64,000 bases of DNA from NCBI GenBank assembly GCA_050942895.1, contig JBMNOE010000002.1:148131-212130 (forward strand). The letters run 5' to 3'. Source of the stretch: JBNRMR01 sp050942895. Lineage in GTDB: Bacteria > Bacillota > Clostridia > Christensenellales > UBA1750. Position 1 is the stretch's first letter, and each line of letters begins with the position of its first letter. The notes under the pieces were generated by a model. It was given only the letters and a program-made list of their open reading frames with translations, made no database searches and had not been told where the DNA came from. The translations under genes were made by a program, and so were the position numbers. Positions 43,588 to 51,393 of the stretch are shown here, piece after piece.

Positions 43588-43697
43588 GACGCGGTTCCTG
43601 CCATCGCCCGCGGGCCCGCCCACCCACGGAAAAGAATTCTTTTCCCAAAAAATTCTTTTTCTCCCCAAGGCACTCCCCGAAGGCAAGCGTCTTTTTT
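43586..43697 (+). repeat. Repeat and terminator block with reverse-strand copy of the G-run repeat
   Basis: AAGACGC (43586-43592) pairs with GCGTCTT (43687-43693) followed by Ts, enclosing a complex block. Within it, 43602-43633 on the minus strand reads TTTTCCGTGGGTGGGCGGGC and on to GGCGATG, matching the copy at 4155-4187. The block also holds a perfect 18-base palindrome, GGAAAAGAATTCTTTTCC (43628-43645). Confidence 0.6.
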
Positions 43698-43796
43698 GCA
43701 TTGGAATTCCCCGGCTCCGCCTGTCCCCGCGGGAAAGATCAGCCATGAAAAGCCAAGGAGTGAAGCGAAAATTTAAAGGATGATCTGGAAAAATTG

Positions 43797-44183
43797 TTAT
43801 GTAGAAGGTCTTCTGTTTTCCTCCTGCTTAAGCCAATAGCGAATACCCTTGCCCGCCAAAGGTTCATCATCGAAGCGGGGTATGACATGCAAATGCGAAT
43901 GGAACTCCGTTTGCCCGGCAACGCTGCCAATATTCCAACCCAAATTGTATCCTCCTGGATGGCATTTGTCATCCAGGTATTGCTTTACCCGGTCCAGCAA
44001 CTCTTTCGTAGCAGACCATTCCTCCTGCGATAGATCGAAGGGCGATTGCCTATGCGCGACAGGAATGATGACGCAGGAATCAACCAGCACAGGGTTGCTG
44101 ACGGCGATACAAGCGGCATACGCGTTTTCAAAAAGTATTTTGTCCTTATTATTCTTGTAATTGCAGCAATAGCAGCCTTCCAT
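43797..44183 (-). CDS. HIT-family protein
   Basis: A 128-residue nucleotide hydrolase or transferase. The histidine triad reads EFHSHLHVIPR near residue 98. The N-terminal CYCCNYKNNK holds cysteines that could bind zinc. ATG at 44183 with GGAGGGG ahead is chosen over an upstream ATG that lacks a ribosome site. Substrate unknown; HIT proteins usually cleave nucleoside phosphoramidates or dinucleoside polyphosphates. Confidence 0.88.
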   Translation of the reverse strand: MEGCYCCNYKNNKDKILFENAYAACIAVSNPVLVDSCVIIPVAHRQSPFDLSQEEWSATKELLDRVKQYLDDKCHPGGYNLGWNIGSVAGQTEFHSHLHVIPRFDDEPLAGKGIRYWLKQEENRRPST

Positions 44184-44307
44184 GTAATCCCCTCCGCAAT
44201 TGATAGATTTCCGGTTTTCCCGGTTTTTTGACTGGTTTTTTCCTCCCGCATTGAGCGACTGATAATGCTCCGGCAAAATCAGACCGCAAGAGTCTCCTCA
44301 AATCAAG

Positions 44308-44335
44308 AAGGCCCGGTGATCTCCGGGCCTTTTTT
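44308..44335. terminator. Terminator between the reductase and HIT genes
   Basis: AAGGCCCGG (44308-44316) pairs with CCGGGCCTT (44323-44331), with a T run on the plus strand and CTTCTT on the minus. It probably ends the reductase transcript. Confidence 0.65.
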
Positions 44336-44375
44336 GAATGCGAGGTTATGCAGCCAGGGGAAAGTGTGAGGGGCG

Positions 44376-45287
44376 CTACTCCCCGCAGTTATGATCCTCT
44401 ATCCACTCCCCAACGGCGTTGTAGTTGACTTCACCGCCAAGCTTTTCTATCGTCTGCCGATATTCCCGCAGAGCCTGACCGGCGATGGGCAGGTCGATCC
44501 CCTGCTTGATCGATTCATCCAGCGAAAGAGCCAGATCCTTCGTCATAAGCCCCAGCTTGAAGCCCGCATCGTACTTCTTTGGCAGCATGAACTTGGGCAC
44601 ATTCCCCTGCATCACCCATGAATTGCCGGAACTCTTGCCCACTATCTCCAGCATAAGACCGATGTCGACGTTAAGGCGCTTTGCAAGATACATGGCCTCC
44701 GCAGCAACGGCGGTGTTAACGGCGTTTAAAAGCTGGTTGATCATCTTGACCGTCTTGCCGTCGCCCAGCTTTCCGGCAAAGAATATGTTCTTTCCCATGG
44801 CTTCAAGCAGTGGCCGCGCCCGCCTGACATCATCCTCCTCGCCCGCGCTCATTATGGTCAGCGTTCCGGCTACTGCACCGTCCACGCCGCCGCTGACAGG
44901 TGCGTCCACGAAGGAGAGCAACGCGCCCTTTTCTTGGGCAAGCTGCGCCACATGCTTTAAGGTGCTGCCCATTGCCGATGTCATCTCAATGCAAAGCTTA
45001 GGCCCAGCCGCGCTCTCGATAATGCCGCCCGGGCCGGCGTAAACATCCAATATCTCTCGGTCAGCCGGCAATATCGTGATTATCGCATCGCTGTTTTGCG
45101 TCAGTTCCGCAATCGAGGAAGCAGCTTTCGCGCCCGCCTCCGCCAGCGGAGCCATCGCCTGGGGGATCAGATCATAGACCAAAAGGCTATAGCCCCCTTT
45201 GATCAGATTCATCGCCATGGGGCTTCCCATCCGCCCAAGACCTATAAACCCAACGGTTTTAATATCATTTGCCGCATTTTTTCCCAT
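44376..45287 (-). CDS. NAD(P)-dependent beta-hydroxyacid dehydrogenase (GarR/3-hydroxyisobutyrate type)
   Basis: A 303-residue reductase. The N-terminal Rossmann motif is VGFIGLGRMGSPMAMNLIKG, the substrate signature is FVDAPVSGGVDGAVAGTLTI near residue 120, and the catalytic lysine lies in GKTVKMINQLLNAVN near 172. It is closest in pattern to tartronate semialdehyde or 3-hydroxyisobutyrate reductases. It diverges from an HpcH/HpaI aldolase; together they look like the GarL/GarR pair that cleaves keto-deoxy-sugar acids and reduces the semialdehyde. Substrate is an inference from the pairing. Confidence 0.9.
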   Translation of the reverse strand: MGKNAANDIKTVGFIGLGRMGSPMAMNLIKGGYSLLVYDLIPQAMAPLAEAGAKAASSIAELTQNSDAIITILPADREILDVYAGPGGIIESAAGPKLCIEMTSAMGSTLKHVAQLAQEKGALLSFVDAPVSGGVDGAVAGTLTIMSAGEEDDVRRARPLLEAMGKNIFFAGKLGDGKTVKMINQLLNAVNTAVAAEAMYLAKRLNVDIGLMLEIVGKSSGNSWVMQGNVPKFMLPKKYDAGFKLGLMTKDLALSLDESIKQGIDLPIAGQALREYRQTIEKLGGEVNYNAVGEWIEDHNCGE

Positions 45288-45347
45288 AATAAAACCTCCT
45301 GTGAATTTTTGTCAATTACAATATATTATATCATGGTATGGGATTAA

Positions 45348-45376
45348 TTGACAGCTCGGCACTTGTGTAGTTAAAT
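45348..45376 (+). promoter_or_regulatory. Promoter of the aldolase gene
   Basis: TTGACA (45348-45353) and TTAAAT (45371-45376), spacer 17 bases. A minus-strand TATAAT (45330-45325) for the divergent reductase lies next to it, so the two promoters probably overlap. Confidence 0.6.
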
Positions 45377-45423
45377 TAATGTATAGACAATTTTTACAAT
45401 ATTCAATACAAAAGGAGAATACC

Positions 45424-46209
45424 ATGATAAGATTGAACCCGCTTAAACAAGGCCTAAGGGAAGGAAAGAGCTATGTTGGAACCTTTGTGAAGATGACCGA
45501 TGCCTCCTCTGTGGAGATTATCGCCTTTTGCGGCTTTGACTTCTTCGTTATCGACTGCGAGCACACCCACATCGGCAAGGAAACGATGGTCAGCCTTCTT
45601 CGCGCAGCGGATATTTCCGGCATAGTGCCCATCGTTCGCGTGCGTGAGAACAACCGCGCTCAGATTCTTCACGCCCTTGACTCAGGGGGCATGGGTGTGA
45701 TGGTGCCTGAAACCAGCAGCGCCGGCGAGGTTAAGCATGTGGTGGACTGCGCCTATTACGATCCCGTCGGCAAGAGGGGCTTCACCCCCTCCAACAGAGC
45801 GGCGGGCTACACATTTATGAACGGCGGCGAATACGCCCAGATGACCAACGAGAACGTGATGGTTGTCGTCTATGTGGAAACAAAGGAGGGCCTTGACAAT
45901 CTGGAGGAGATGCTGGCCGTGCCGGGAATAGATGTGATGTGGATAGGGCCCATGGACCTCTCCCAGGCGCTTGGCGTCACCGGGGATTCAAAGCATCCCA
46001 AGGTGCTGGCCGCTGTGGACGATATCATCGAAAAGTGCAAGAAAGCGGGTGTGGCCGTGGGGACGATCGCCCCAAATGCAAAGGAGGCCCAGGCCCTCAT
46101 CGATAAAGGCGTGCAGTTCATCGGCCTTAGCTCAGACCAGGCGATGATCGCCTATGCGGGCAAGCAGTTCATGAAAGAACTGGGCAAAAGCGGCCGCCTG
46201 CCCTACTGA
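45424..46209 (+). CDS. HpcH/HpaI-family aldolase (GarL-like)
   Basis: A 261-residue class II aldolase. Typical features are GTFVKMTDASSVEIIAFCG, FFVIDCEHTHIGKE near residue 40, PIVRVREN, the metal-binding E in MVPETSS and WIGPMDLSQALG near 180. The divergent reductase suggests a keto-deoxy-glucarate-type substrate that yields pyruvate and tartronate semialdehyde, but lyase substrates vary widely in this family. The ATG at 45424 has AAAGGAG ahead. Confidence 0.92.
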   Translation: MIRLNPLKQGLREGKSYVGTFVKMTDASSVEIIAFCGFDFFVIDCEHTHIGKETMVSLLRAADISGIVPIVRVRENNRAQILHALDSGGMGVMVPETSSAGEVKHVVDCAYYDPVGKRGFTPSNRAAGYTFMNGGEYAQMTNENVMVVVYVETKEGLDNLEEMLAVPGIDVMWIGPMDLSQALGVTGDSKHPKVLAAVDDIIEKCKKAGVAVGTIAPNAKEAQALIDKGVQFIGLSSDQAMIAYAGKQFMKELGKSGRLPY

Positions 46210-46224
46210 AAACTGAAAACTGAC

Positions 46225-46253
46225 AAAAGGCGGCGTTTTTACTCCGCCTTTTT
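46225..46253 (+). terminator. Terminator of the aldolase gene
   Basis: AAAAGGCGG (46225-46233) pairs with CCGCCTTTT (46244-46252), followed by Ts. Confidence 0.85.
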
Positions 46254-46338
46254 CCGTTTTCCATGAAACGCCAATAAGGCCAAAATCGTTTATATATGTG
46301 GATATGAACGAAATTTACGCTTGCCCCCGGAGGTCCCA

Positions 46339-47595
46339 GTGAATAAACCCATAAAAAGAAATGTAATAAAACTTGCGCTGCTCCTTGCTCTTTTGTGCTC
46401 ATGCATTGCGCTCATTTCCTGCTCACAGCCGGCGGAGGATCAAAAGGTCACCGCTATCGCCCCTGCAGGCATGGACGCAAAGCGCGCTTCTGCTGCGATT
46501 TTGGAGACAGAAAGGCCCCTTCAGGGTAACGATGCAATCATAACATCGCCTGCGCCGGAGCCGACGGCAGAATCATCCGCACCTGAGCCCACCCCCTCCC
46601 GGGCAACGCCCAGCGATAGCCCGCCTGACAGCGATGATGCCGGGCAGGAGGAAGGGGTTTGCGCGGTTGACTTTGCCGGCCAGGGCAAAAAAATGGGTGA
46701 CTTTTGGGTCTTTCAGTCATTTGACGGGGGCCTCGTGGGGGAAGAATATTTCTTTGTCAGCCTGATCCATGTGGGAAATGAGGCGGGCGAGCTTCTCTGG
46801 AGCCTTGATATCACCGCTCCCATCACCGAGCTGCTCACCATTTCGGATGCCTTCCCCTGCCGTGATATGCTCTACATACAGGTCGACGGCGATCTTTTCG
46901 CCTATGACATGCTCACCGGCGAGGAAAGATTTGTCGCCCCCGGCGTCGGAGCCAGCATCAGCTATGGCTTCGGCCCTGATGACATTCTCTACATCAGCGG
47001 CTATTACGGCCCACTCCTCACCGCCGTTTCCCCTGAAGGGGAAATGCTTTGGCGAATCGAGTCCGCCCAGCTTGATGATCTGGATTTTGTTTGGCCGCAG
47101 CAGGTGGAAGTGCTGGAGGATAATATAAAAGTCCTTGGTGAAAGTGACAGCGAGCCCCTCTTGCTCATCAGCGATTTTTCCGGCAATTACTCCGTTGAAA
47201 AGAAATACCCCGGCGAGAGCCATATATACATCGCCGAGGATCATGGTTTTTCTCTTGCCCTGCCCTCAACCTGGGATGGGCATTATAATATTATAAGCGC
47301 CGATTACGGCCTGCTGTTTGAATATCTGTATTCGGCCGCAGAGGGCGCTCAGGAAACTGCGCTGTACATGTTCTCAGTATCGGATGACCCATCAAAAGCC
47401 TATGACGGCGAATATCTTGAGATCGGCGAAGCAGGCGGCCGCGCATTTTACTACCTGCTGGAGCGCGAGCCCGAGCTTGACGCTCTTTCACCGGCGGATG
47501 AAGCCGAAAGCATCGACAGCATTGCCCATCATCAGATGCAGTCCATGATGGCGGACGCCCATTATATAACGCTCTCCTTCGAGGCGGCTGATTGA
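46339..47595 (+). CDS. Lipoprotein with beta-propeller-like domain
   Basis: A 418-residue exported lipoprotein. The N-terminus has a basic start and hydrophobic core ending in the lipobox LISC near residue 30. A low-complexity linker rich in Pro, Ser, Glu and Thr (about 50-100) precedes a domain with PQQ/propeller-like repeats (GDLFAYDMLTGEERF, GDDILYISGYYGPLLTAVSP-like units, GEMLWRIES). The last 130 residues look like a separate domain. A GTG at 46339 with CGGAGG ahead is chosen. Function unknown; a surface-attached binding protein is likely. Confidence 0.78.
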   Translation: MNKPIKRNVIKLALLLALLCSCIALISCSQPAEDQKVTAIAPAGMDAKRASAAILETERPLQGNDAIITSPAPEPTAESSAPEPTPSRATPSDSPPDSDDAGQEEGVCAVDFAGQGKKMGDFWVFQSFDGGLVGEEYFFVSLIHVGNEAGELLWSLDITAPITELLTISDAFPCRDMLYIQVDGDLFAYDMLTGEERFVAPGVGASISYGFGPDDILYISGYYGPLLTAVSPEGEMLWRIESAQLDDLDFVWPQQVEVLEDNIKVLGESDSEPLLLISDFSGNYSVEKKYPGESHIYIAEDHGFSLALPSTWDGHYNIISADYGLLFEYLYSAAEGAQETALYMFSVSDDPSKAYDGEYLEIGEAGGRAFYYLLEREPELDALSPADEAESIDSIAHHQMQSMMADAHYITLSFEAAD

Positions 47596-47609
47596 TTTTT
47601 ACCAACTTT

Positions 47610-48056
47610 TTACAAGCTTTTATTTCTTACAAGCTTTTGCATCGGGTAGCCATGCTCCATTATCAGTTCCCCATCAGCAAAGCCAAACTTACCGTAAAGC
47701 GCGCGGGGAGCATCGCCCAGAGGGTCGCCCTCACGGAATGTGGTCACCGAAATCTCCGCGTCCGGCGGAAAGCTCTGTATCATCTTTTCAACCAAAAGCG
47801 AGCCTACGCCCTTTTGCCTGTGAAGGGGGCTTACGGCCATGCAGGAAAGACATTTCGCCTTTAATGAATAGAGCAATACCCCGACGATCTCGCCGCTAAA
47901 CTTCACACAAAGGGCGCTGCCGCGAAGAATATTCTTCCGCAGCGTCTTTTCATATTCCTGCGCACAAAAGCCGGGGAAACTCTTGCTTACCTCATCCGCT
48001 AATGCCATCCAGGCGGCGACGTCTCCCAACTGCGCTGCCAAAATCTCGTATTCCAT
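47610..48056 (-). CDS. GNAT-family N-acetyltransferase
   Basis: A 148-residue acetyltransferase with IVGVLLYSLKAKCLSCMAVS, then PLHRQKGVGSLLVEKMIQ as the acetyl-CoA loop near residue 80, and APRALYGKFGFADGEL near the end. Converges with the lipoprotein gene, 14 bases apart. Substrate unknown. Confidence 0.85.
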   Translation of the reverse strand: MEYEILAAQLGDVAAWMALADEVSKSFPGFCAQEYEKTLRKNILRGSALCVKFSGEIVGVLLYSLKAKCLSCMAVSPLHRQKGVGSLLVEKMIQSFPPDAEISVTTFREGDPLGDAPRALYGKFGFADGELIMEHGYPMQKLVRNKSL

Positions 48057-48084
48057 ACCTTTTCCTCTTACTTCATCTTTTAAA

Positions 48085-48110
48085 AAAAGCAGGAGATCTC
48101 CCCTGCTTTT
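48085..48110 (-). terminator. Terminator of the phosphate-transport operon
   Basis: AAAAGCAGG (48085-48093) pairs with CCTGCTTTT (48102-48110); on the minus strand a T run follows. It lies after the DUF47 gene. Confidence 0.75.
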
Positions 48111-48153
48111 ATGCCCATGTCTTTATGGCTCTGTTTTTATTTTGATTTTTGCA

Positions 48154-48777
48154 TCACGAGTTTTTCATCACGATCATCTCAAGGGAATCCGCCACATGCT
48201 CGCAGGCATCGCAGCAATCCTCCAGGCGGTCGTAAAGCTCGCTCCAGGCAGCCACCTCGATTGCATTGCCGCCTTCCTCGAACACCTTCCTCACCGCTTC
48301 GATATAAATCGCATCAGCCTCCTCCTCAAGCGCGTTCACATTGATTATGGCCGGCATCAGCGCGGTTGATTTATGGAAGTTGGGAAACTCTTTTATCGCC
48401 GTTTGAAGAGCGTTACAACAGCGCACTATGACATCAGCGAACTTAAGCGCCGACTGGCGTACTTCTTTTATGTTGTACATATACATGCGGATGAGTATGT
48501 CATCTATCTTGTCAGTGACCTCGTCCAGCTCGTTTGCAAGCAAAATGATGTCCTCGCGGTCTATCGGAGTGACAAACTCCTTCGCCAGCCGCCTCATCAT
48601 GCCGTGTTTGATGGTATCCTCGTCATGCTCAATTTCGTGCATTATCTTTCGGCTTTCCGCAAGATTTTCGGGCTTATAATCTTTCAAAACAGTCTGAAGA
48701 AACTCTGCCGCGCGGCATGAGAGGTCCACCATTAAAATAAAATCATCAAAATAAGAGTTGTTCCGCTTTTTTGCCAT
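48154..48777 (-). CDS. DUF47-family (PhoU-like) phosphate transport regulator
   Basis: A 207-residue all-helical PhoU-like protein. Conserved acidic clusters are visible (HEIEHDEDTIKHGM near residue 47, FVTPIDREDIILLANELDEV near 68, EEEADAIY near 150, LYDRLEDCCDACEHVADSLE near 180); these bind metal ions in the family. DUF47 genes regularly accompany Pit transporters and are thought to control them. It lies 132 bases after pit. Confidence 0.93.
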   Translation of the reverse strand: MAKKRNNSYFDDFILMVDLSCRAAEFLQTVLKDYKPENLAESRKIMHEIEHDEDTIKHGMMRRLAKEFVTPIDREDIILLANELDEVTDKIDDILIRMYMYNIKEVRQSALKFADVIVRCCNALQTAIKEFPNFHKSTALMPAIINVNALEEEADAIYIEAVRKVFEEGGNAIEVAAWSELYDRLEDCCDACEHVADSLEMIVMKNS

Positions 48778-48909
48778 CTATCGCACTTCCTTTGTCACTT
48801 TTAATAAAGCTTTTGTCCTTTTATTTTTGTTGACCTTTGAAGCCTTCCCCTGCCTTTGTTAAAATTTTGCCCCAAAAACAAACTGCAGGAAATGGCCATG
48901 CAAAAGCCG

Positions 48910-49959
48910 TTAGAATAAATACACAAAAAGCCTGGCCATCACAAAGCCTATCAGCCCGCAGCCGGGGAAAGTCAAAACCCAGGCCAGCACCATTTCGCCT
49001 ACCACGCTCCAGTTGACGCTGCGCAAACGCCGTGCCGCACCCACGCCCATTATGGCAGTGGTTTTGGTGTGCGTGGTGGAAACGGGGGTGCCTGTCAGCG
49101 AAGATATAAGCAGGCAGCCCGCAGCCGCGATATCGGCGGAAAAGCCCTGATACGTTTCCAGCTTTACCATGTCCATGCCCACAGCCTTGATTATGCGGTA
49201 GCCTCCGATGGAGGTACCAACGCCCATTACCACAGAACATAGAAGCACCAGCCAGAAGGGTATTTCAAAAACGCCCGGCGTTGTCTGGCCCTTTGCCAGA
49301 GCCATGCCCAAAAGGAATACCCCCATGAACTTTTGGCCGTCCTGCGCACCATGCATGAACGCCATGGCTGCCGCACCGCCAACCTGCGCTTTTTGGAAAA
49401 ACCCGTTGGTCTTTCGCCTGTTGGCCTTTCTAAACAACAATTCTATGATCTTTACCGTTCCATAGCCCAGGCCAAAACCCAGGAATGTGGACAGGCCAAG
49501 GCCGTAGAGCACCTTGACCCACTCGTTACCGTTAACGCCTGCAAGGCCGCCGTGCACGGCTATGGCCGCTCCGGTTATGCCGGCTATCAGCGCGTGGCTT
49601 TCGCTCGTGGGAATTCCAAAACGCCAAGCCGCAACCGCCCACACAACTATGGCAACCATGGCAGCACAAAGGGCCACCAAAGCTTCATGGGCATCCTCGC
49701 CGAAGTCAACCATATTATATATGGTTTCAGCGACAGTCTTGTTGATCGTCGTCATCACCAAAATGCCCAGAAAGTTGAATACGGCCGCCATCAAAATTGC
49801 CGACTTCGGCGCCATAGCACGGGTTGAAACGGCAGTTGCTATGGCGTTAGGGGCGTCTGTCCAGCCGTTGACCAATATTACAGCCAAGGTCAAAAGCACA
49901 GTTATCAATAGCGCCGGATTTTGTGTTACCTGCCCTAAAAACTCTATAAACTCATTCAT
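48910..49959 (-). CDS. pit: Inorganic phosphate transporter, Pit family
   Basis: A 349-residue membrane permease with about ten hydrophobic segments. The duplicated PiT signature is seen: NGWTDAPNAIATAVSTRAM near residue 31 and TGTPVSTTHTKTTAIMGVG near 290, with HALIAGITGAA and HGAQDGQKFMGV between them. It imports phosphate with a cation gradient. Its ATG overlaps the stop of the 41-residue OadG-like gene (TAATG), so its translation is coupled to the upstream ion-pump genes. Confidence 0.94.
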   Translation of the reverse strand: MNEFIEFLGQVTQNPALLITVLLTLAVILVNGWTDAPNAIATAVSTRAMAPKSAILMAAVFNFLGILVMTTINKTVAETIYNMVDFGEDAHEALVALCAAMVAIVVWAVAAWRFGIPTSESHALIAGITGAAIAVHGGLAGVNGNEWVKVLYGLGLSTFLGFGLGYGTVKIIELLFRKANRRKTNGFFQKAQVGGAAAMAFMHGAQDGQKFMGVFLLGMALAKGQTTPGVFEIPFWLVLLCSVVMGVGTSIGGYRIIKAVGMDMVKLETYQGFSADIAAAGCLLISSLTGTPVSTTHTKTTAIMGVGAARRLRSVNWSVVGEMVLAWVLTFPGCGLIGFVMARLFVYLF

Positions 49960-50084
49960 TAGTTCGCACTTTCTGAGTTATTCCCAAACCTTTCAAGAAC
50001 TTTTATGGTCACAATTATTAGACCCATAACGACGAAGATTCCCAGCATGCCGAAAAGCATGATTTGCAATGCCTGTACTATCAT
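49959..50084 (-). CDS. oadG: Small OadG-like membrane subunit (41 residues)
   Basis: A short gene on the minus strand: ATG 50084, AGGAGAA ahead, stop TAA 49961-49959. The protein has one hydrophobic helix (QALQIMLFGMLGIFVVMGLI and on) and a polar tail, the shape of gamma subunits of Na+-translocating decarboxylases. It lies 52 bases after oadB and touches pit. No alpha subunit or biotin carrier is nearby, so its role as part of a decarboxylase is inferred from shape and position. Confidence 0.75.
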   Translation of the reverse strand: MIVQALQIMLFGMLGIFVVMGLIIVTIKVLERFGNNSESAN

Positions 50085-50136
50085 AATTAAATACTTCTCC
50101 TGTTCCACAGATTTAATAGCGTGTAGCCTTTATAAA

Positions 50137-51312
50137 CTATTTTGCCACCAGGTTCAAAATCAAGCCGCCCGCTATAACGCTTGCGATCTGACCGCCCACG
50201 TTGACGCCCGCCGCATGCATCAGCAGGAAGTTGTGGGGGTCTTCAGCCAGACCCATTTTATGCACCACGCGGCTGCTCATGGGGAAAGCGGAAATACCGC
50301 ATGCGCCGATCATCGGATTCACCTTATTCTTGGAGAAAAGATTCAAAAACTTCGCGAACATAACGCCGCCGATGGTGTCAAATACGAAAGCGAACAGGCC
50401 AAGGCCCATTATCAGCAGGGTTTCTACCGTCAGGAAAAGATCAGCCTGCATCTTAACCGCAACAGTGATGCCCAGGAAGATGGTGATCAGATTCGCCAGC
50501 GCATTTTGTGCTGTCTCGGAAAGGCTGTTTAAAACGCCGCACTCTCTGATGAGATTTCCGAACATCAAGAAGCCGACAAGGGCTACGCTTCTGGGAGCTA
50601 TCAGACCGGCAATAACGGTGACCACTATGGGGAACAGAATTCGCACGGACTTTTTAACTTCACCGGCCTCATAGGGCATACGGATAAGGCGCTCTTTCTT
50701 GGTAGTCACCAGCTTTATGCACGGAGGCTGAATGATGGGCACCAAAGCCATATAGCTGTATGCTGCCACCAAAATTGCGCCCATATACTTGGTGTTATAG
50801 TAGTTTGCAACGAAAATTGCCGTGGGACCGTCCGCAGCGCCGATTATGCCTATGGCAGCAGCGTCCTGCAGCGAGAATGTGCCGGGGAAGAAGTGGCCGA
50901 TTGTGACCGCCAGCAGCAGCGTGAAGAATATGCCGAACTGGGCGGCAGCTCCAAAGAGCAGCAACTTCGGGTTTTTAAGCAAGGGGCCGAAGTCTATCAT
51001 GGCGCCAATGCCTATAAACAGAATCAGCGGGAACAGCTCGTTTGCGATGCCCGCGTCAAAGAGAACGGATAGGGGGCCTGCCTCGATATGGCCCTCGATC
51101 ACCTGGGTGATCGCGCCGGAAAAGGGCAGGTTGACCAAAATCGCGCCGAAGCCCATGGGCAAGAGCAGCGAAGGTTCCATTTCTTTCTTGATCGCCAGGT
51201 AGATAAGCGTGCCGCCAATGACCCACATTACCACCATTTTGATGAGATCTACCGGCGTCATGGCTAAAATTGATCCAAATATTGCATCCAAAAAACTAGT
51301 CAATATACTCAT
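50137..51312 (-). CDS. oadB: Na+-translocating decarboxylase beta subunit (OadB/GcdB type)
   Basis: A 391-residue membrane protein with about nine segments. The signature regions are FIGIGAMIDFGPLLKNPKLLLFG, AIGIIGAADGPTAIFVAN (about residue 150) and SYMALVPIIQPP, followed near the end by GACGISAFPMSSRVVHKMG; the Asp in IDFGPL and residues of ADGPTAI are linked to Na+ movement in this family. ATG at 51312 has ATGGAGAAA ahead. It sits between hppA and the small oadG-like gene. The lack of an alpha subunit leaves the substrate unknown. Confidence 0.93.
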   Translation of the reverse strand: MSILTSFLDAIFGSILAMTPVDLIKMVVMWVIGGTLIYLAIKKEMEPSLLLPMGFGAILVNLPFSGAITQVIEGHIEAGPLSVLFDAGIANELFPLILFIGIGAMIDFGPLLKNPKLLLFGAAAQFGIFFTLLLAVTIGHFFPGTFSLQDAAAIGIIGAADGPTAIFVANYYNTKYMGAILVAAYSYMALVPIIQPPCIKLVTTKKERLIRMPYEAGEVKKSVRILFPIVVTVIAGLIAPRSVALVGFLMFGNLIRECGVLNSLSETAQNALANLITIFLGITVAVKMQADLFLTVETLLIMGLGLFAFVFDTIGGVMFAKFLNLFSKNKVNPMIGACGISAFPMSSRVVHKMGLAEDPHNFLLMHAAGVNVGGQIASVIAGGLILNLVAK

Positions 51313-51393
51313 GGGCTTTCTCCATATTATAGTTTTGCGGATGAGCCCGAAGAAATCAGGCTCATCCATGTGCTAAAACGCTGCTTTAAAGCA

